Source: Amphibalanus amphitrite (Eukaryota; Arthropoda; Thecostraca; Balanomorpha; Balanidae). From it: a stretch of DNA of 64,000 nt. The notes under the pieces are model-generated. The model saw only the letters and a program-made list of their open reading frames with translations, did no database searches and was not told where the DNA came from. Location of the stretch: contig NW_024881533.1 of the NCBI RefSeq assembly GCF_019059575.1, positions 1,042,001 through 1,106,000 on the forward strand, written 5' to 3'. The translations under genes were made by a program, and so were the position numbers. Below, piece after piece: positions 63,221 through 64,000 of the stretch (its first letter is position 1; every line of letters starts with the position of its first letter).

Positions 63221-64000
63221 TTAACCCTATTAGTGGCAGGGGGGGGGTTGTTTTTATCCACCCCTCAGGTTTTTCGGGAATATCTCCGAAACCGCTGAAG
63301 CTACGATGCTGAAATTTTCTGACTTTTCCTAAAACTAAATTGGGCACATTCCCTGAAAATTTCAAGCTCATAACTTTACCAGGGGCGGCTCCAGAGCACT
63401 GGGAATTGGGGGTCCTATTCGTGAAGCGAGTCATTTGGGCGAAGATCACGATGCTGCACCAGTTTTACGAACAGTGAATGAAAGGTATCATGTGATAACA
63501 TATACAAAGTTATTGTGCATCCTTTTTTGACACGTTTTTGCTATAATAGGCGGATCCAGGCGTCCAAAAAGGGGGGTTATTTTTTACCTCCCAACATAGG
63601 TGCCCTGACACCGCCTATGCATGACCAATACAATTTTAGTCGTTCTCTCATAAGAAAATTGTAACATAACAAGACCATTGCCACCCTTTTTAGAAACAGT
63701 ACCAACAAAAACCTTATTTACTATACTTTTTGTGTACCCCCAATCTCAATGATCTGTATCCGCCTATGATTTTTGAAAATGCATATTTTTAGGATCCATG
63801 TGAATTCCTGGTTCATTCTCTATCGATCGGCAAAAGTTGCGTTAAGCTTGGTTCAGAAACCTGGCCGTGATAAACAGTCTAAAATGTATCTGCAATTTGC
63901 CCGTTTTTACCCCCCTCTACCCCCCTATTGACATTTTCAATTTTATTTTTTTTAGAAATGTAGATCTCGTTGAGCCAAATCGAATGCCGTTTGAATTTTG
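63221..64000 (+). mobile_element. Left part of a TTAA element (AGTGGCAGG type)
   Basis: TTAACCCTATTAGTGGCAGG at 63221, then a G-tract, TTGTTTTTATCCACCCC and CAGGTTTTTCGGGAATATC, the block that follows the hairpin in sibling elements. It lies in codons of the Tx1-like LINE at a native TTAA. 63540-64000 is probably still inside, but few AGGTCA sites are seen. The right end is outside the window. Confidence 0.7.

Noticed and set aside
1-64000. Retroviruses, LTR retrotransposons, Polintons or other capsid- or envelope-bearing elements
   Set aside because: No integrase, protease, envelope, protein-primed polymerase or LTR pair was recognised. The RT-bearing elements seen are LINEs and a Penelope-like fragment.

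Overview
The window looks like animal nuclear DNA, most likely an arthropod and possibly a crustacean. No bacterial operon layout, rRNA or CRISPR is visible. Eukaryotic marks are spliced exons with GT/AG borders, AATAAA signals, several LINE clades, a Penelope-like element, many short inverted-repeat DNA transposons, microsatellites and a degenerate GGTTA tract resembling the arthropod TTAGG telomere repeat. The species call is inference.

About 80 % of the recognisable content is mobile DNA. (1) From 0.4 to 41.4 kb, and again at 63.2 kb, lies a superfamily of non-autonomous elements of about 0.6-1.2 kb (longer when invaded). They begin TTAACCCGCGCC or TTAACCCTCGCC, end in the reverse complement, sit on TTAA targets (piggyBac-like), carry a G-tract/C-tract hairpin just inside the ends, and have interiors crowded with AGGTCA nuclear-receptor half-sites. 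Copies lie at 4955-7994, 12018-14797, 14794-17434, 15499-16668, 17938-18859, 22469-23655, 23810-25618, 26819-27860, 28803-29383, 37109-38028, 40412-41423 and 63221 to the window end. (2) Two elements starting TAGGGGAGAGTGGGGC (21690-23756 and 25968-27971) each received one TTAA element. (3) At 44.9-63.2 kb is a Russian doll. A minus-strand Tx1-like LINE is split twice: once by a complete RNase H-bearing I-group LINE (45481-56871, 11-bp target duplication, poly(A)), and once by a 4.8-kb insertion containing an intact 1010-aa LINE ORF. The I-group LINE was itself split by a 4.9-kb CACTG...CAGTG element (49134-54065) that carries a coherent four-exon, 195-codon gene of unknown function. A TTAA element then cut the Tx1 copy at its upstream side.

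Host coding evidence is thin: a secreted Pro/Gly/Gln-rich terminal exon (19878-21121) with poly(A) signals, a possible coiled-coil terminal exon (38676-38900), a likely first coding exon (39198-39272), and GC-rich segments at 30.9-39 kb that resemble promoters or 5' UTR exons.

Other structures include a 252-bp perfect spacerless palindrome (2991-3242), a 1.5-kb inverted satellite with a telomere-like centre (13.2-14.8 kb), a foldback element with tRNA-like sequence in both arms (43.0-44.6 kb), a Penelope-like fragment with a candidate hammerhead ribozyme (29.4-30.2 kb), and a PIF/Harbinger-type MITE inserted exactly at a TTAA element's end (38028-38292).
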